Source of the DNA: a gamma proteobacterium HTCC2207
GTDB lineage: Bacteria; Pseudomonadota; Gammaproteobacteria; Pseudomonadales; Porticoccaceae
Assembly: GCA_905182265.1 (NCBI GenBank)
Contig: CAJJAO010000014.1
Span: forward strand, 1 to 64,000
Reading direction: 5' to 3'
DNA length: 64,000 nt
A model generated the notes under the pieces. It was not told where the DNA came from. It saw only the letters and a list, made by a program, of their open reading frames with translations, and searched no databases. Each line of letters starts with the position of its first letter. Positions within the stretch are counted from its first letter, which is position 1. Positions 36,179-45,402 of the stretch are shown here, one piece after another. The translations under genes were made by a program, and so were the position numbers.

Positions 36179-37075
36179 CTAATCAGATGTTTTCTTTACG
36201 CCCAAGCGGCTGCCCCAGCCCAATTTGGAACGACAAACACCATAAAAGTTATTATCTTTTGGGTGAATGAGCAGAATATCGTTGTCATGCTTTTGGATGG
36301 TAATCACATCACCAGGTTCGGTGACAAAATCGTTGTGGCCATCGCAGGTAATCAGTGGGTGCAGTTCATTTCTAGAGCTGACTCTAATTTCTATTTTGGC
36401 GTTGCCTTGCAACACAATAGGCCTGCTATTAAGAGTGTGGGGGTTTAAAGGCACTACCACCATGGCGTCTAACTCAGGAAACAGTAGTGGGCCACCGGCA
36501 CTGAGTGCATAGGCGGTTGAGCCTGTTGGCGTGGCGACAATCAAACCGTCAGAGCGCTGACTGTAGACAAACTCGCCATCCACATAGAGCTCAAAAGACA
36601 TCATGCGTACCGACATGCCAGGGTGCATCACAATATCGTTGACCGCTGTACCCGTGCCAATTTCAACCCCATTACGGGTGACTGTGGTTTCCAGCAAAAA
36701 GCGTTTGGTCTGCTTGTACTCGCCCTGTAATACGGGCCAAACCCGCTCTTCAATTTCGTCGGGAGAAATGTCGGTCAAAAAGCCCAGTCGCCCTCTATTA
36801 ATACCCAGCAAGGGAATACCGGAGACGGCCATTTTACGGCAGGCACTCAACATACTGCCATCACCACCCACCACAATGCCAAGGTCAATGGCGCCCGGAA
36901 ACTCATCGATGGGCAGAACCTTATCAATGGGCCAGTCTACTAAACTGGCGGCCTGCTCTTCGTAAACAACCTCGCGGCCCTGTGCCAGCAGAAACGTTTC
37001 CAACTTTTGCAGAGACTCCTTAACCTCAGGTACGGTCAGGCTGCCGAGTAATCCAATACGCTGAAAATGGGACAT
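36179..37075 (-). CDS. nadK: NAD kinase
   Basis: 298 residues from the ATG at 37075; a start at 37105 would add an unlikely 10-residue leader. It phosphorylates NAD to NADP with ATP. GGDGSMLSACR is the G-G-D-G motif, NRGRLGFLTD and TPTGSTAYALSAGGP complete the signature. Cytoplasmic. It is followed at once by the rhomboid gene. Confidence 0.95.
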   Translation of the reverse strand: MSHFQRIGLLGSLTVPEVKESLQKLETFLLAQGREVVYEEQAASLVDWPIDKVLPIDEFPGAIDLGIVVGGDGSMLSACRKMAVSGIPLLGINRGRLGFLTDISPDEIEERVWPVLQGEYKQTKRFLLETTVTRNGVEIGTGTAVNDIVMHPGMSVRMMSFELYVDGEFVYSQRSDGLIVATPTGSTAYALSAGGPLLFPELDAMVVVPLNPHTLNSRPIVLQGNAKIEIRVSSRNELHPLITCDGHNDFVTEPGDVITIQKHDNDILLIHPKDNNFYGVCRSKLGWGSRLGVKKTSD

Positions 37076-37155
37076 ATTGTGCTTCTTATAAAAGTGTATT
37101 GGCAATTATACAGACTGTGGCTAGAATTCACGCAATTTCAGGCATAATATCGCTA

Positions 37156-37243
37156 CTCAAAGTAGCGCTAAAGAAAGCAGCGTCAAAGAAAGTAGCGCTA
37201 AAGAAAGCAGCGTCAAAGAAAGTAGCGCTAAAGAAAGCAGCGC
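37156..37243. repeat. Tandem repeat with 15/30-bp unit upstream of the shikimate kinase gene
   Basis: AGTAGCGCTAAAGAA alternates with AGCAGCGTCAAAGAA, giving a 30-bp unit in nearly three exact copies (37161-37190, 37191-37220, then partial). It lies between divergent nadK and the shikimate kinase gene, 38 nt before the latter's start. Confidence 0.93.
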
Positions 37244-37280
37244 TTAACAGAATAGCCCCAAACAAACTGGTGGATAAATT

Positions 37281-37793
37281 ATGGATACAGCCCAGAAAAG
37301 TATTGTGCTCATCGGCATGCCTGGTGCAGGCAAGAGTACCGTTGGTATTCTTCTCGCCAAAGAGCTGGGCCTCGACTTTATCGACACCGATGTGAGTATT
37401 CAGGTTCAGCAGGGTAAAACCTTGCAGCAGATCAGCGATGAGTCTGGCTATATGGCAGTGCGTGACTGCGAAGAGCAGGTCTTGTTGAACGAAGATATTG
37501 CGGGCAAAGTCGTCGCCACTGGCGGTAGCGCGGTGTATTCAGAGGCCGGTATGGCTAGATTAAACGCTAATGCTACTCTCATCTTTTTGGACGTGTCACT
37601 GCCTGTGCTGAAAGCACGGGTAAGCAACTTCAATAGCCGCGGCATTGCCCGCCGTCCGGACCAGAGTTTTGATGATTTATTTACAGAGCGAAGCGCCCTG
37701 TATCAACAGTATGGGGACATTACCATCGACTGCAGTCACCTCAGTATTGATGAGGCGCTGCAGGCTATAGTTGCTGCTGTGATTTCAGCTTAG
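37281..37793 (+). CDS. aroK: Shikimate kinase
   Basis: 170 residues. Walker A GMPGAGKSTVG, the shikimate-binding DTD near residue 35, the ATGGSAVYS glycine loop (usually G-G-G, here G-G-S) and the lid RGIARRPD are in the expected order. It phosphorylates shikimate in the chorismate pathway. Here it stands apart from aroB, the usual partner. GGTGGA lies upstream of the ATG. An AroL-type paralogue is possible, since the middle of the protein differs from typical AroK. Confidence 0.82.
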   Translation: MDTAQKSIVLIGMPGAGKSTVGILLAKELGLDFIDTDVSIQVQQGKTLQQISDESGYMAVRDCEEQVLLNEDIAGKVVATGGSAVYSEAGMARLNANATLIFLDVSLPVLKARVSNFNSRGIARRPDQSFDDLFTERSALYQQYGDITIDCSHLSIDEALQAIVAAVISA

Positions 37794-37795
37794 GG

Positions 37796-37939
37796 GCGCT
37801 TTTAAACTAACTGCCCAGAGCGCTGTGAAACTAAAGGCCCAGAGCGCTTCTTAACTAACTGCCCAGAGCGCTGCGAAACTAAAAGCCCAGAGCGCTTCTT
37901 AACTAAAGGCCTATAGCGCTGTGACACTAAAGGCCTAGG
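37796..37939. repeat. Six-copy 24-bp tandem repeat
   Basis: Six units of exactly 24 bp, e.g. GCGCTGTGAAACTAAAGGCC plus CAGA, start 3 nt after the shikimate kinase stop. Odd and even units differ in the same way (GCGCTT versus GCGCTG), so the array grew by duplicating a 48-bp pair. It fills the gap between two convergent genes. Confidence 0.95.
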
Positions 37940-37944
37940 ACGCT

Positions 37945-39138
37945 CTACTTCAATACCGACAAGATCGAACTGCTCAGGTAACCGATATTACTTGAGTTAA
38001 TACCCGCCAAATTCACTCGACTCGACGACACAATATAGATACCAAACTCATTGCGCAGCTGGTCTAGTTGGTCTGTGTTAAGCCCCAAAAATGAGAACAT
38101 GCCCTTCTGCTGCTGCACATGGCTAAAGTCGACGCCCGCAGCATTGTTCTGAATACTATCGGTAAGCAGAGTACGCATAGACTGAATTCTGCTGCGCACT
38201 TCGGTCAACTCAGTTTCCCAATTGGCCCTTAAGGCAGCATCACCCAGAATCAAAGACACTATTAGAGCACCGTGAGCTGGTGGCATTGAGTAGATCTGCC
38301 GCGCCACAGACATGGCCTGAGAGGCCACGATATCTGCCTGCTTGGCGTTCTCTGCGATAAAAGTAATAGAGCCCGTACGCTCGCGATAGAGACCAAAGTT
38401 TTTGGAACATGAAGAGGCAACCAGCAACTCTGGCAACCTATCTGCCATCATGCGTAATCCGTAGGCATCTTCATCAAGACCATCACCCAGGCCCTGGTAG
38501 GCGGTATCTATAAAGGGAATAAAGCCCCTCTCTAGAGCAAGATCGGCAATCAGATCCCATTGGGCATGGGTTAAATCTGCACCGGTCGGGTTATGACAGC
38601 AACCGTGCAAAAGCACCATGTCGCCAGCGGGAACCTGTCTCAGGGTCTCCATCATGGCGTCAGCGTTGATCTGCTTTGTATCTCGATCGTAATAAGGGTA
38701 TTCCTTAATCTCAAACCCAGCACTGCCCAGCAGGGGAATATGGTTGGGCCAAGTAGGTACGCCTACCCAGAGTTTCGACTCGGGCCGGGCTCGCTGAATG
38801 ACTTCAGCGCCCACACGCAGAGCACCAGAACCGCCAGGAGCCTGAATAGTTTTCACCCGCCCGGAGCTGAGAATGCTGTGCTCTGGGCCAAATAGCAGTT
38901 CGAGCATGTGCTGGTTATAGCCGGGGTCGCCGGCAATACCCTGATAGGATTTAGTGGTTTCAAGCTGCATCAACTGCGCTTCGGCTTCTTTAACTGAGGC
39001 CATCACTGGAGTGTGACCCTGATCATTCATATAGACACCCACCCCCAAATCTATTTTAGTGGTGCGATCGTCTGCTCTAAAGGCAGCCATTAAACCCAAA
39101 ATGGGGTCCATTGCGACGGGCTTCAAACTCTCAAACAT
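37945..39138 (-). CDS. Aspartate/aromatic amino acid aminotransferase
   Basis: 397 residues, class I PLP aminotransferase of the AspC/TyrB subgroup. The N-terminus MFESLKPVAMDPILGLMAAF is typical. LLHGCCHNPTGADLT has the Asn that binds PLP, and ASSCSKNFGLYRERTGS has the Schiff-base Lys (about residue 246) and Arg. It transfers amino groups between aspartate or aromatic amino acids and 2-oxoglutarate. Which is preferred cannot be told from sequence alone. Confidence 0.93.
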   Translation of the reverse strand: MFESLKPVAMDPILGLMAAFRADDRTTKIDLGVGVYMNDQGHTPVMASVKEAEAQLMQLETTKSYQGIAGDPGYNQHMLELLFGPEHSILSSGRVKTIQAPGGSGALRVGAEVIQRARPESKLWVGVPTWPNHIPLLGSAGFEIKEYPYYDRDTKQINADAMMETLRQVPAGDMVLLHGCCHNPTGADLTHAQWDLIADLALERGFIPFIDTAYQGLGDGLDEDAYGLRMMADRLPELLVASSCSKNFGLYRERTGSITFIAENAKQADIVASQAMSVARQIYSMPPAHGALIVSLILGDAALRANWETELTEVRSRIQSMRTLLTDSIQNNAAGVDFSHVQQQKGMFSFLGLNTDQLDQLRNEFGIYIVSSSRVNLAGINSSNIGYLSSSILSVLK

Positions 39139-39236
39139 GATGGTTTCCTGATATTAAATTGAAGGCTAGGGCTATTTTTTTGCAGACGTTATTCTACTAC
39201 GAATTATTGTGCCTTTTTAATCGTTGTTAAGGATTT

Positions 39237-40007
39237 TTAGCCATTTGCGTTAAGAAAGGCCATAACTGAGTTATTAAACAGCTCAGGTTTCTCTGCGTGC
39301 AGCCAATGACCGACCCCATCCATCACCTGTAATTCTGATGCAGGGAACAGCTTTTTGATCAGGGGATAGTGTTTTTCTTGGATATAGGCCGATAGTTCGC
39401 CCTTGATAAATAGTACTGGCCCGGAAAATGAACCCACCTGGGGTGCTGCAACTAGGCTGCTACTGTAATTAGCCACAATAGACTTAACATTCAGTTTCAG
39501 GCGAAAGCTGCCATCATCGGTACGTTGCAGGTTTTTTAATATAAAGGCTCTGGTGGCGGTATCGGCAATATAGTCGCTCAGCAGCTGATCTGCGGCCTTG
39601 CGGCTGTCGATCCTAGCGCTATCTAATGCCCGTAGCCCATCAACCACATGGCTGTTGCTCTGGGGGTAATTAACTGGCGCTATATCTGCCACCACTAGAC
39701 TGCTGAGTCTGTCCGGACAGGTCAACGCTACCTCCATGCCCAGTTTGCCGCCAAGGGAATGGCCTATAAGATGGGCCTTGGCTAAGTCCAAGTCATCCAT
39801 TAACTCGACAATGTCGGCCGCCATAAGGGCAAGGTCCATGGCGTCTTCATGGGGTGAGTTCCCATGATTACGCAGGTCTACCGAGATCACCCGATAGTTT
39901 GGCACCAGCTCTCTCGCCAGACTGCCCAGATTACTCAGAGAGCCAAACATACCATGCATCAAAATAACTGGTGGGCCAGAGCCTTGATCTGTATGGTTTA
40001 ACTTCAT
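39237..40007 (-). CDS. YbfF-like alpha/beta fold esterase
   Basis: 256 residues. HGMFGSLSNLGSLARELV, SVDLRNHGNSPHE, the elbow GHSLGGKLGMEV (Ser about residue 85) and GVGHWLHAEKPE with the catalytic His match the YbfF subgroup of esterases, which hydrolyse short acyl esters or thioesters. Cytoplasmic; true substrate unknown. It lies 118 nt downstream of the short-chain dehydrogenase gene on the same strand, across a T/C-rich repetitive gap. Confidence 0.9.
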   Translation of the reverse strand: MKLNHTDQGSGPPVILMHGMFGSLSNLGSLARELVPNYRVISVDLRNHGNSPHEDAMDLALMAADIVELMDDLDLAKAHLIGHSLGGKLGMEVALTCPDRLSSLVVADIAPVNYPQSNSHVVDGLRALDSARIDSRKAADQLLSDYIADTATRAFILKNLQRTDDGSFRLKLNVKSIVANYSSSLVAAPQVGSFSGPVLFIKGELSAYIQEKHYPLIKKLFPASELQVMDGVGHWLHAEKPELFNNSVMAFLNANG

Positions 40008-40125
40008 TGGTTTCTCTTATTGCTTCTTTCTTTTACTAGTTCTATTACTAGCGCTCTTTTTAGATCTCTTACTAGCACTCTGTCTAGCTCTCTTATTGCT
40101 TCTCTTACAGTCTCTCTATTAACAA

Positions 40126-40959
40126 CTATTTAGCAGCAAGGGCACGATTACGGTATTTTTCTTTGTTCTTGCGACCCTGCTCATAGAGCTTGGGGCGCAG
40201 TCTGCGGCGCAGACCAGGGAACAAATAGCTCAGCATGGTCATTCTGCCACCAAAGGTTGGCATAGAAATCTCAATCTCACGGCCCTCTGCAATCTCAATC
40301 ACTGCGTCTGCTACCTGCTCCGCTGAACTCATAGGCTGGGAGAAGACAATATCTTCTACCTGATCAATCTCATCCATAATAAAGCCAGTGTCTATAGGGC
40401 CTGGCGACACTACGCCGACATTAATCTTGGCATCTTTTACTTCATCGGCAAGGGCGTAAGCGAACGCTCGTAGGCCAGCTTTGGTACCGGAATAAGTGGC
40501 AGCACCCTGTAACGGTGCGCGACCAGCCAGAGAACCGACCATCACAATGGCTCCAGAGCCTGCGCGACGCAAAAAGGGAATCGCGGCACAAGAAAGCACC
40601 ATGGGTGCGCGCAAATTGATATCCACCATCGCTGCAACATCGGCTGGACTGACCGTTTCCAGGTTGCCACGAGAATGCATACCGGCATTATTAATTACAA
40701 CATGCACCTGACCAAATTTGGCCTCTGCTTTTTTGAGCAACTTTAGACATTCTTCTGTACTGGCAACGTCCATAGCAACGGTCAGTACTTCGCAGCCATT
40801 ACCACGCAACTCTTTGGCTATGTTGTTAAGCCCAGTGCGGCCGCGAGCAACCAATACTAGCTTGGCTTTATGGGCAGCAAAGGCACGGGCACAGGCTGCG
40901 CCAACTCCAGCAGAAGCACCTGTGATAACAACGGTTTTTCCCTCAAAACTTCTGTTCAT
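40126..40959 (-). CDS. Short-chain dehydrogenase/reductase
   Basis: 277 residues. The NAD(P) loop ITGASAGVGAACARAFA, NNAGMHSRG, catalytic Ser in VGSLAGRAP and YSGTKAGLRAF (Tyr-x-x-x-Lys) are all present. A basic C-terminal region (RRRLRPKLYEQGRKNKEKYR) may touch the membrane. Oxidoreductase of unknown substrate. It follows the epimerase gene by 21 nt. Confidence 0.92.
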   Translation of the reverse strand: MNRSFEGKTVVITGASAGVGAACARAFAAHKAKLVLVARGRTGLNNIAKELRGNGCEVLTVAMDVASTEECLKLLKKAEAKFGQVHVVINNAGMHSRGNLETVSPADVAAMVDINLRAPMVLSCAAIPFLRRAGSGAIVMVGSLAGRAPLQGAATYSGTKAGLRAFAYALADEVKDAKINVGVVSPGPIDTGFIMDEIDQVEDIVFSQPMSSAEQVADAVIEIAEGREIEISMPTFGGRMTMLSYLFPGLRRRLRPKLYEQGRKNKEKYRNRALAAK

Positions 40960-40980
40960 TTTGTCACCTAGTTTTTATTA

Positions 40981-41892
40981 TTATTGGCTCTTCAGCAGAT
41001 CGCTGAGAGCATTTGTGAGCAGAGGATACTGGAACTTAAATCCACTGTCTTGAACTTTACGTGGAATAACCTGCTGGCCTTGCAGTAGTAACTCCTCTCC
41101 CATCTGCCCAAACAGGATTTTAACCATGAACGCGGGCATAGGGAAAATGGCTGGACGACCCAATGCCGCCCCCAACTGTTTGGTAAATTCAGTGTTGCGC
41201 ACGGGATTCGGCGCTGTGGCATTGACTGGCCCTGCCAAGCTACCATCATCGAGACAGTGACAAATCAGTGCGACCATATCGTCGATATGTATCCAGGGCA
41301 TCCATTGCTGGCCATCGCCTATGGGCCCGCCCAACGCGAGCTTAAACGGCGGTAGCATCTTGGCCAGCGCCCCCTCTTCGCCTAGGACTATGCCGGTGCG
41401 CAGATAGACAATTCTGGCACCCAGAGACTGGAACTGCGCGGCACTCTGCTCCCAGCGTTTACACAGCTGGTGAGAAAAGTTATCGACACAGGCGCCTGTC
41501 TCATCAACAGGCATGTCCTGGCCATTACCCGCTCCATAGAACCCAATGGCCGAGCCACTCAGCAGCACCTTGGGCTTTTGCTCACGGGCGGCAAAAAATC
41601 GGTACAGGGCATCTGTTGTCCCTGTGCGACTGTCTATGAATTTTTTCTTGCGGGGCTCGGTCCAGCGCCCTGCGGCTAGGGGCTCACCCGCCAAATTAAT
41701 CACAGCATCGATCTCAGTCTCAGCTGACAGCCCACCTAATGAGCCAATCAGCTCAACAGCTGCCGGCAGTCGCGAGCCTGCGGTGGCGACATTGCGACTG
41801 ATGACAATCACATGCCAGCCCAGATCTATTAACCGCTGACATAGATGCCTGCCAATAAAGCCTGTGCCACCGGTGATTAGAATCGTTTTCAT
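40981..41892 (-). CDS. TIGR01777-type NAD-dependent epimerase (YfcH-like)
   Basis: 303 residues. ITGGTGFIGRHLCQRLIDLG is the Rossmann loop. VINLAGEPLAAGRWTEPRKK and LLSGSAIGFYGAGNG are characteristic of the YfcH/SDR39U1 group, and the short C-terminal DUF1731 domain has QGQQVIPRKVQDSGF. Function in bacteria not settled. It is probably co-transcribed with the downstream SDR gene. Confidence 0.93.
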   Translation of the reverse strand: MKTILITGGTGFIGRHLCQRLIDLGWHVIVISRNVATAGSRLPAAVELIGSLGGLSAETEIDAVINLAGEPLAAGRWTEPRKKKFIDSRTGTTDALYRFFAAREQKPKVLLSGSAIGFYGAGNGQDMPVDETGACVDNFSHQLCKRWEQSAAQFQSLGARIVYLRTGIVLGEEGALAKMLPPFKLALGGPIGDGQQWMPWIHIDDMVALICHCLDDGSLAGPVNATAPNPVRNTEFTKQLGAALGRPAIFPMPAFMVKILFGQMGEELLLQGQQVIPRKVQDSGFKFQYPLLTNALSDLLKSQ

Positions 41893-41934
41893 AGCTTTCT
41901 CTGCTCTCTTTGCTCTTTCGGCTTTCTTTTTGGG

Positions 41935-41985
41935 GCGCTCTCTTAATTAGGATCTCTCTTAATTAGAAGCCCTGTTAATTAGGTG
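41935..41985. repeat. Three-copy 17-bp tandem repeat
   Basis: GCGCTCTCTTAATTAGG, ATCTCTCTTAATTAGAA and GCCCTGTTAATTAGGTG share a TTAATTAG core. They lie in the divergent gap between the epimerase gene and purC. Confidence 0.75.
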
Positions 41986-42129
41986 CTGCCTGACAATAAT
42001 AGTAATACGAATTGGGGCAGAATTCTGGCCACAATAATTCTTTTGCTCCGCCGTAACTGTGTTGCTATTATAAGGCCCTTCTTTTGTAACCACCTTTTCC
42101 CTATAAATAATTTCCAAAGAGCATTCATC

Positions 42130-43233
42130 ATGAGTCTTGCTGATAAAGTATTGGCGGTAAACAACGATCTTCCCATTCGCACTGACGAGCCTGTTCACAG
42201 CGGTAAAGTACGCTGCGTCTATTGGCTTACCGAAGCTGACAGCCGCCGTTTAATTGCCGAGCACAATTACGATGTGGCCCCAGATGCACCTCTAGCCATT
42301 ATGGTGATCAGCGATCGCATCTCAGCCTTTGAATGTATTTGGCACGGTGAAGGCGGTATGAACGGTATTCCCGGCAAAGGCGCCGCACTGAATGCCATCT
42401 CGAATCAGTGGTTTAAGTTGTTTCGCGAGCAGGGTTTGGCCGATAGCCACATTCTGGACGTGCCCCACCCTCTAGTATGGATTGTGCAAAAAGCTCGGCC
42501 GGTCATGATTGAGGCTATTTGTCGCCAATATATTACCGGCTCTATGTGGCGCGCCTACGCCAAGGGCGAGCGAGACTTCTGTGGTATTCAAATTGCCGAA
42601 GGCCTGGAGCGCGACCAGAAACTACCCGAACTATTAATTACACCATCCACCAAAGGCATTCTTACTGGGATACCTGGGGTACCAGAGGTTGATGATGTTA
42701 ATGTGTCCCGATCGGACATCGAGAACAACTACCAAAGCTTCAAATTCAATACGCCGCAGGATATTGATGTCTATGAGAAGCTGCTGGGCGAAGGCTTTAA
42801 TGTGATCAGCGACGAGCTGGCCAAGCTGGATCAGGTATTTGTAGATACCAAGTTTGAATTTGGCTATGTCACCGACCGTGATGGCAACGAAAAGCTGATT
42901 TATATGGACGAGGTAGGCACACCGGATTCATCGCGCATCTGGGATGGCCCCAGCTATAGAGATGGCAAAGTGGTAGAGAATTCTAAAGAGGGTTTCCGTC
43001 AGCTGCTGCTCAGCCACTTCCCAGACCCCGATATTCTATTAGACAAAAATCGCATGCCCGAGCGCCTTGCTCTGGCCGTGGACAATGCACTTCCAGAGTC
43101 AGTGATGATGGCGGTGTCGGACACCTATGTGAGTATGGCTGAGAAAATTACTGGTCAGCCTCTGGTGATCTCGGACAATCCCAAAGCTGAGATTATCCAG
43201 ATCCTCAAAGATCAGTACGACTTAATCGACTAG
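42130..43233 (+). CDS. purC: Phosphoribosylaminoimidazole-succinocarboxamide synthase
   Basis: 367 residues from ATG 42130 ([15 protein letters not shown]), the start used by the long PurC type; upstream in-frame sequence is non-coding in character. [10 protein letters not shown] is the nucleotide-binding start, [15 protein letters not shown] and VRGYITGS-like [10 protein letters not shown] follow. It joins CAIR and aspartate to make SAICAR in purine synthesis. Its stop shares a CTAG with the convergent sdaA stop, so the genes overlap with no space for a terminator. Confidence 0.95.
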   Translation: MSLADKVLAVNNDLPIRTDEPVHSGKVRCVYWLTEADSRRLIAEHNYDVAPDAPLAIMVISDRISAFECIWHGEGGMNGIPGKGAALNAISNQWFKLFREQGLADSHILDVPHPLVWIVQKARPVMIEAICRQYITGSMWRAYAKGERDFCGIQIAEGLERDQKLPELLITPSTKGILTGIPGVPEVDDVNVSRSDIENNYQSFKFNTPQDIDVYEKLLGEGFNVISDELAKLDQVFVDTKFEFGYVTDRDGNEKLIYMDEVGTPDSSRIWDGPSYRDGKVVENSKEGFRQLLLSHFPDPDILLDKNRMPERLALAVDNALPESVMMAVSDTYVSMAEKITGQPLVISDNPKAEIIQILKDQYDLID

Positions 43234-44630
43234 CACTCAATGATATTGACTGGCACCTCAAGTACATGGGTTGCCAGTCCACCTCGTGACGTTTCCTTGT
43301 AGCGCTTGTGCATATCTTCGCCAGTTTTGCGCATGGTTTCAATCACCTTATCCAGAGACACAAAGTGCGAGCCGTCACCGCGCAGGGCCAAGCGTGCTGC
43401 ATGAATGGCTTTGACTGACGCCATGGCATTGCGCTCGATACAGGGCACCTGAACCAAACCACCCACTGGGTCACAGGTCAGCCCCAAATTATGTTCCATG
43501 CCAATTTCTGCGGCGTTCTCAACCTGAGCCGGCGTGCCACCTAGCACTTCGGTTAACGCGCCAGCAGCCATAGAGCAAGCAGAGCCCACTTCCCCCTGAC
43601 AGCCCACTTCTGCACCACTAATCGACGCGTTCTTTTTATACAGAATGCCGATCGCCGACGCGGTTAATAAAAACCTGATCACCATGTCCTCGGAGGCGCT
43701 GGGAACAAAGCGTACATAATAGTGCAGCACCGCCGGAATTATGCCCGCGGCGCCATTGGTGGGGGCCGTCACCACTCGACCGCCAGCAGCATTTTCTTCG
43801 TTGACCGCCAACGCATAGAGCGTGACCCAATCCAATATGGACAGGGGGTCGGACATCGCCGCCTCTGGATGACGCAGCAATTTTTGGTGTAGCTCCCGAG
43901 CACGGCGAGGCACATTGAGACCTCCGGGTAAAATACCGCCATTGGCAATGCCATTGTTGACGCAGTCTTGCATCACCGACCACAGGTTAAGCAGCCCATC
44001 GCGGGTTTCCTGCTCTGGGCGCCAGGCCTTTTCGTTTTCGAGCATTAGCTCTGAAATGCTCAAACCATGCTCTTCGCAGAGTACTAAAAGCTGGTCAGCA
44101 GAATCAAAGGGATAGGTAAGCGGTGTGGTATCTTCAACAATGCAGTCTTCGTCAGACACTGAGTCATCCACTACAAAGCCGCCACCCACAGAGAAAAAAG
44201 TGCGCTTGCTGATCTCTGCACCAGCAGCATCGAACGCGGTAAATATCATGCCGTTAGGGTGAAACGGCAGTGCTTTGCGTCGGTGCAGTGTAAAGTCTGT
44301 GTCGTGGTTGTATTTAATACTGTGCTCACCCATCAGAGTCAGGTGACCATTTTCTCGGATAGCAGCTACTCGCCCAGCAATAGAGGGGACGTCAACGAGA
44401 TCTGGCTGTTCGCCCTCAAGCCCCAGCAACACTGCTTTTGGCGTACCATGGCCTTTGCCGGTGGCTCCCAGAGAGCCGAACATTTCTGACTTAACTCGAC
44501 TGACCTCCAGCAAACGCCCACTCTGTTTAAGACCTTCGACAAATTGCCGGCTGGCCAACATGGGGCCCACTGTATGTGAGCTAGAAGGGCCTATACCCAC
44601 CTTAAATAAATCAAATGCACTGATCGCCAT
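43230..44630 (-). CDS. sdaA: L-serine ammonia-lyase (L-serine dehydratase)
   Basis: 466 residues. The N-terminal beta domain has [19 protein letters not shown]. The alpha domain has [17 protein letters not shown] and [18 protein letters not shown], whose cysteines bind the catalytic [4Fe-4S] cluster. It turns L-serine into pyruvate and ammonia. Single-chain form with beta and alpha domains fused, as in E. coli SdaA. Oxygen-sensitive by family. Confidence 0.96.
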   Translation of the reverse strand: MAISAFDLFKVGIGPSSSHTVGPMLASRQFVEGLKQSGRLLEVSRVKSEMFGSLGATGKGHGTPKAVLLGLEGEQPDLVDVPSIAGRVAAIRENGHLTLMGEHSIKYNHDTDFTLHRRKALPFHPNGMIFTAFDAAGAEISKRTFFSVGGGFVVDDSVSDEDCIVEDTTPLTYPFDSADQLLVLCEEHGLSISELMLENEKAWRPEQETRDGLLNLWSVMQDCVNNGIANGGILPGGLNVPRRARELHQKLLRHPEAAMSDPLSILDWVTLYALAVNEENAAGGRVVTAPTNGAAGIIPAVLHYYVRFVPSASEDMVIRFLLTASAIGILYKKNASISGAEVGCQGEVGSACSMAAGALTEVLGGTPAQVENAAEIGMEHNLGLTCDPVGGLVQVPCIERNAMASVKAIHAARLALRGDGSHFVSLDKVIETMRKTGEDMHKRYKETSRGGLATHVLEVPVNIIEC

Positions 44631-44898
44631 ACGCTAAAACTCTGTAGTCATTTCTGTGGTATCTAGTATCTAAAAAACACCAAACCATAACGTTTAAAAA
44701 TAGACCATAGGCATGCCTTTAGCTAGCCCTGATACCGCTTGGCGAGCATGGTACACCTAGATCCTGTTTAGCGGAATAACAGAACCGACCAAACCATGAC
44801 TATAGTCGCCACAGGCTATAAAAACTTGCTGCAGCTATTACATTTACTGGGTGTTTGGGGTAGAGTCTTTTTTTACAAATTTGATGTGGCTACCTCTA

Positions 44899-45375
44899 AT
44901 GACCGAAAAACAAAGTATCAATATCGACGCACGCAAGTTGTTCAACCTGGGCGCTAATTTACTAGTCGCTGCCTTTGTGAACCAAAAGCCAGAAGACGCC
45001 AAAAAGCTTTTTAAAGAGTTAAAACAGGGCGTTAAAGTAAACTCTGGACAGCTGAAGTCTGATGCTACTGGTGCAGTCATTCCCATCAAACTCGAACTAG
45101 AGCGCAGTGAGTATCGCGGTCAGTTTAACTACCCCAACTTTGAAATTTCTGTCAAAGCCTTGCTACAGAAATTTGAGACTGAATCTCGTAAAGACAAAGA
45201 GCTGAAAGAGCTACGCACGCTAACCAATGAAGCCAACGGCGGCATTCTCTTTAACCTGCCAAGCGGCGTGCAAATTGGCGACGATATCAATGTTCTAATG
45301 ATGTCGGTAGAGCCTATGGATGACTGTCTTGTTGTGCGTCTGATGTTTATGGAGCCCGATCAATTCAACGCTTAA
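44899..45375 (+). CDS. Unknown conserved-looking protein upstream of the LuxR-type regulator
   Basis: 158 residues from ATG 44899 (MTEKQSINIDARKLFNLGAN); ATG 44884 and GTG 44851 are in frame, and none has a clear ribosome binding site. No recognised domain. The product seems soluble, with beta-rich LKSDATGAVIPIKLELERSE and a C-terminal VEPMDDCLVVRLMFMEPDQF. The LuxR-type gene begins 27 nt downstream, so the two may form an operon and this protein might work with it (inference). Confidence 0.65.
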   Translation: MTEKQSINIDARKLFNLGANLLVAAFVNQKPEDAKKLFKELKQGVKVNSGQLKSDATGAVIPIKLELERSEYRGQFNYPNFEISVKALLQKFETESRKDKELKELRTLTNEANGGILFNLPSGVQIGDDINVLMMSVEPMDDCLVVRLMFMEPDQFNA

Positions 45376-45402
45376 TCGGCAACGTCTGAAAAGGCCTTTT
45401 GT

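Noticed and set aside
37099..37395. Plus-strand frame with KVALKKAAS repeats
   Set aside because: It is created by the 15/30-bp repeat and runs into the shikimate kinase gene in another frame.
40019..40120. T/C-rich repetitive stretch between the esterase and SDR genes as a tandem array
   Set aside because: Units such as TCTCTTATTGCTTCT recur, but spacing is irregular, so no defined repeat unit can be given.
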